Part shown: one piece after another, positions 4,734 through 6,722 of the stretch
How positions within the stretch are numbered: the stretch's first letter is position 1
How the letters are laid out: every line of letters begins with the position of its first letter
Assembly: GCA_004558955.1 (NCBI GenBank)
Contig: SFZC01000101.1
Coordinates: 1 to 6,722, forward strand
Reading direction: 5' to 3'
Origin: a bacterium
GTDB taxonomy: Bacteria; Cyanobacteriota; Vampirovibrionia; Gastranaerophilales; Gastranaerophilaceae
Length of the DNA: 6,722 bases
Notes under the pieces: generated by a model
What the model saw: only the letters and a program-made list of their open reading frames with translations
Database searches by the model: none
Told to the model about the DNA's origin: nothing
Translations under genes and position numbers: made by a program

Positions 4734-6557
4734 AGTATTTGAAGCTCCGTCAAGAAGATAATCGTAGTGACGAATATCATCATAGTTATTATCCAACGGT
4801 GGCAACGGTTCAACCTGTGGTTGCGGCTGCGGTTGAGGAGCAGGCTGTGGAGCAGGTTCAGGAGCAACAGGTTTGTTACGTTTGCTCAACAAGTTACCCA
4901 AATCAGGTTCCAAAGTCAATTCAAAGTGGAATCTGCCCATGTGTCTGTGTTGTTCATAAGCATTGTTGATTAGCGGATAGCCCCAATATAAACGAGCACT
5001 CAAGTCACCCGGTAATTGGACTCTTAAGCCCATACCAACAGATGCTAAGAAGTAACTTCCGTTATAATAATCTTCACCTACATAAGGGAAAATACCTGCC
5101 GTATCAGCAAAGATAGCACCCTTCAAGTAGTTACCGATGAATTTATGATTTACACCGTCTTTTGTTGAAATATAACGAGGACCCAAAGGGAACATCAATT
5201 CACCGCTGAAGAAGTAACCGCTCTTACCGATTGTTACACCTTCAGAGTAACCTCTAACAGTTGCCAAACCACCTGTTTGGAATTGATCCAAGTAAGGAAT
5301 GTGTTTGCTGTTCGGAATAACTTGGTAACTGCCACGCAACTGACCGATTATACCGTGAGAAAAATCGTGCAATCTCAAAACTCCGCCGGCTAATTTGAAG
5401 TAGCTTGAATCACTATCAAAGATAGGGAATGCCATTTCAGCATTTTGGCTCAAGTACCAAATACCGTATTTGGTATCTTTTCTCAAATTTACACCTAAAT
5501 CAAAACTTGTGATTTGGTCGGTATCTTTGATAGGGTCATCAATATGATAACCGTACGCTTGAGAGAACAAGTTTCCTAAGTTAGACCAACTTCTTGATCT
5601 TTTGTAGTTCAAAGATGCGAAAGTCTTTAATTCAAAACCTCTTTTCCTTACGATAGGTTGGTCATAGTACAAACTGTACAAATACGAATTACTTTTCAAG
5701 CCCATCCAATCATATTGACCGTTTTTAACTTTCGCAAATGTTGATGAATAAGAAAAACCTATTCTACCGTCTTTTTTGTTAATAGGATAACTGTAATCAA
5801 AGAACGGACTTGTTGCACCTTTTGAGAAGTATGCACCTGCTGTCATTTGATCACGGTGGTGGAATAAACTGTCCGCAACGATTGCAGGACCACCTCTTAA
5901 CTGACCGGTACTTCTACGACCTGCGTTATCCATCATACCAATAAGGTGAAACGGAAAAGTTTCTTGAGCAGTCAACTCAATATCGGTAGTTCCGGGAACA
6001 GTACCGGCTTTCAAGTTAGCAGCCAAGTTCACACCATCGTGGTATCTGTTAAAGTCCAAAACATCTTGTTCCAAACTTACGATATCGAACAAGTCACCCG
6101 CTTTTTCAGGCATACGTTTCAAAATGTATTTTCCTGAAGTATATTTGTTGTTTACAACGGTAATATTACCGATTTTACTTTCAATAAGTTCAATTTTTAA
6201 ATTTCCGTCAGAAACAGTTTGCTCGGGCAAATACGCTCTTGCTGTAACAAAACCTTTTTCAGCGTACAAATTGTTGATTGCATTAATCGCTGATTGAATA
6301 TCCGGAATTGAAACCTGTCTTCCAACATACGCACCAATTACGCTATTAATTTCATCTCTTGTTAAAATTTGCGAGGGAGACACCTCAATCGAATTTACAT
6401 ATATACTTGCAGCATTTGCACTGTCATTAACCGCACCTTGCAATCTGTCTTGACCTTGCGGTGCAGAGTTTAGCATATTATTGTCATTATTCTGTTGTTG
6501 TTGATTATAATAATCTTGGTAAAATAATAGTTCAATCTGATTTGCTTTCAGATGCAA
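4728..6557 (-). CDS. TpsB/FhaC-type two-partner-secretion transporter, 5' end uncertain
   Basis: This is an Omp85-superfamily outer-membrane barrel (ShlB/FhaC/HecB type) that exports a large TpsA-like protein. The readable frame is 609 residues. POTRA 1 covers about 52-127 and POTRA 2 about 128-205. A 16-strand-type barrel follows to about 550, with FQTGGLATVRGY (426-437) carrying the hallmark VRGY, and AIFADTAGIF (481-490) and LYWGYPL (523-529) as typical late strands. Residues 551-609 form an extra tail, with a Pro/Gln-rich stretch at 563-587. The assigned start is a TTG without a ribosome site, two codons after an in-frame stop, and there is no signal peptide although the protein must cross the inner membrane. 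The true 5' end is therefore probably lost at a chimeric contig end. No tpsA partner lies in the window. Confidence 0.88.
   Translation of the reverse strand: MHLKANQIELLFYQDYYNQQQQNNDNNMLNSAPQGQDRLQGAVNDSANAASIYVNSIEVSPSQILTRDEINSVIGAYVGRQVSIPDIQSAINAINNLYAEKGFVTARAYLPEQTVSDGNLKIELIESKIGNITVVNNKYTSGKYILKRMPEKAGDLFDIVSLEQDVLDFNRYHDGVNLAANLKAGTVPGTTDIELTAQETFPFHLIGMMDNAGRRSTGQLRGGPAIVADSLFHHRDQMTAGAYFSKGATSPFFDYSYPINKKDGRIGFSYSSTFAKVKNGQYDWMGLKSNSYLYSLYYDQPIVRKRGFELKTFASLNYKRSRSWSNLGNLFSQAYGYHIDDPIKDTDQITSFDLGVNLRKDTKYGIWYLSQNAEMAFPIFDSDSSYFKLAGGVLRLHDFSHGIIGQLRGSYQVIPNSKHIPYLDQFQTGGLATVRGYSEGVTIGKSGYFFSGELMFPLGPRYISTKDGVNHKFIGNYLKGAIFADTAGIFPYVGEDYYNGSYFLASVGMGLRVQLPGDLSARLYWGYPLINNAYEQHRHMGRFHFELTLEPDLGNLLSKRNKPVAPEPAPQPAPQPQPQPQVEPLPPLDNNYDDIRHYDYLLDGASNTL
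4731..4907 (-). other. C-terminal tail of the transporter, Pro/Gln-rich
   Basis: The 59 residues after the last barrel strand (FHFELTLEP) begin with a basic patch (LLSKRNKP), continue with PxP and PQ repeats (APEPAPQPAPQPQPQPQ), and end in an acidic, Tyr-rich segment (NNYDDIRHYDYLLDG). TpsB proteins normally stop at the last strand with a terminal aromatic residue, so this is an addition. By family topology it would lie in the periplasm. Confidence 0.7.
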
Positions 6558-6589
6558 ATAAATCTATATTCAACGAGGTTCTTAAGGCT

Positions 6590-6710
6590 ATGGAAATAAA
6601 GTTATATGATTTGGCACTGGTAGGCGTTGTATGTGTGTTTGATGGTGCTTTATCTGTAGCAACAGAAGACGCAACAACTAGAATTTCATCGAGATTAGAC
6701 AAAATAGAGC
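6590..6710 (+). CDS. Partial plus-strand frame of unknown function at contig end
   Basis: From the ATG at 6590 the frame runs open to the adapter, starting MEIKLYDLALVGVVCVFDGA and ending SSRLDKIE. It stays open upstream to 6431, and the part from about 6515 (GKIIVQSDLLSDANKS) also reads like protein. A hydrophobic stretch (LALVGVVCVF) may be a membrane helix. The upstream part overlaps the transporter gene on the opposite strand, which two real genes would rarely do. It probably belongs to a different locus joined here by a chimeric read or fragment. I do not recognise a family. Confidence 0.35.
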
Positions 6711-6722
6711 AGATCGGAAGAG
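6711..6722 (+). other. Illumina TruSeq adapter remnant
   Basis: AGATCGGAAGAG is the shared first 12 bases of the standard Illumina TruSeq read-through adapters, and it stands exactly at the window end. A chance match of 12 bases at the very end is very unlikely. It is not biological sequence and should be removed from the annotation. Confidence 0.93.

Noticed and set aside
4656..4740. Biotin repressor (BirA/BioR-type) operator upstream of bioD
   Set aside because: No TTGTAAAC-type inverted repeat of the expected spacing is visible; only the terminator arms are palindromic.
4652..4867. 71-codon minus-strand frame ending at the bioD start codon
   Set aside because: It is an out-of-frame reading of the Pro/Gln-rich tail, the stop region and the terminator, with Leu/Arg-rich content typical of shadow frames.
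5946..6137. Plus-strand frame opposite the transporter POTRA region
   Set aside because: Antisense shadow; the minus strand encodes recognisable POTRA sequence there.

Overview
The window looks like an AT-rich chromosomal contig end from a bacterium with an outer membrane. Every confident gene lies on the minus strand. A TpsB/FhaC-type outer-membrane transporter shows that the cell is diderm. The low GC, the strong purine-rich ribosome sites and the BioA subtype (IWHPCSQM start, Cys-rich insert) are compatible with a gut Gastranaerophilales/Melainabacteria-like lineage. Other low-GC diderms (Elusimicrobia, Negativicutes, Campylobacterota) are not excluded. The taxonomic call is inference only.

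Layout from right to left, in the direction of transcription. (1) 6711-6722 is the Illumina adapter 12-mer, so the window ends at a contig end that was not trimmed. The ~200 bases before it carry a plausible plus-strand reading frame and no sensible 5' end for the neighbouring gene, so a chimeric join is likely. (2) 4728-6557 is a two-partner-secretion (TpsB) transporter. It lacks a signal peptide, probably because of that join, and has an unusual Pro/Gln-rich tail after the barrel. (3) 4655-2592 is a biotin pair, bioD then bioA, converting KAPA to DAPA to dethiobiotin. A terminator hairpin and a promoter candidate overlap in the short tpsB-bioD gap, and the hairpin's T-tract runs into the bioD ribosome site. 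(4) 2403-2239 is a 54-residue gene with a strong ribosome site and its own terminator; the encoded protein is probably all-helical and of unknown function. (5) 1908-441 is a two-component pair: a NarL/LuxR-type response regulator followed by a soluble histidine kinase with no sensor domain. A terminator-like hairpin lies between them. (6) 1-440 is non-coding and full of palindromic repeats, including two differently sized elements with the same ends and a (CCATA)4 tandem repeat.

The genes form separate functional blocks: secretion, biotin, small protein and signalling. Two hairpins in the response-regulator leader region (2021-2086) can fold in competing ways. One of them is better paired on the minus strand through a G-U pair, which hints at a structured RNA. 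No tRNA, rRNA, CRISPR array, transposase or phage module was recognised. The points most worth checking are the 54-residue gene, the transporter tail, the overlapping terminator/promoter, the paired-end repeat family and the contig-end artefact.
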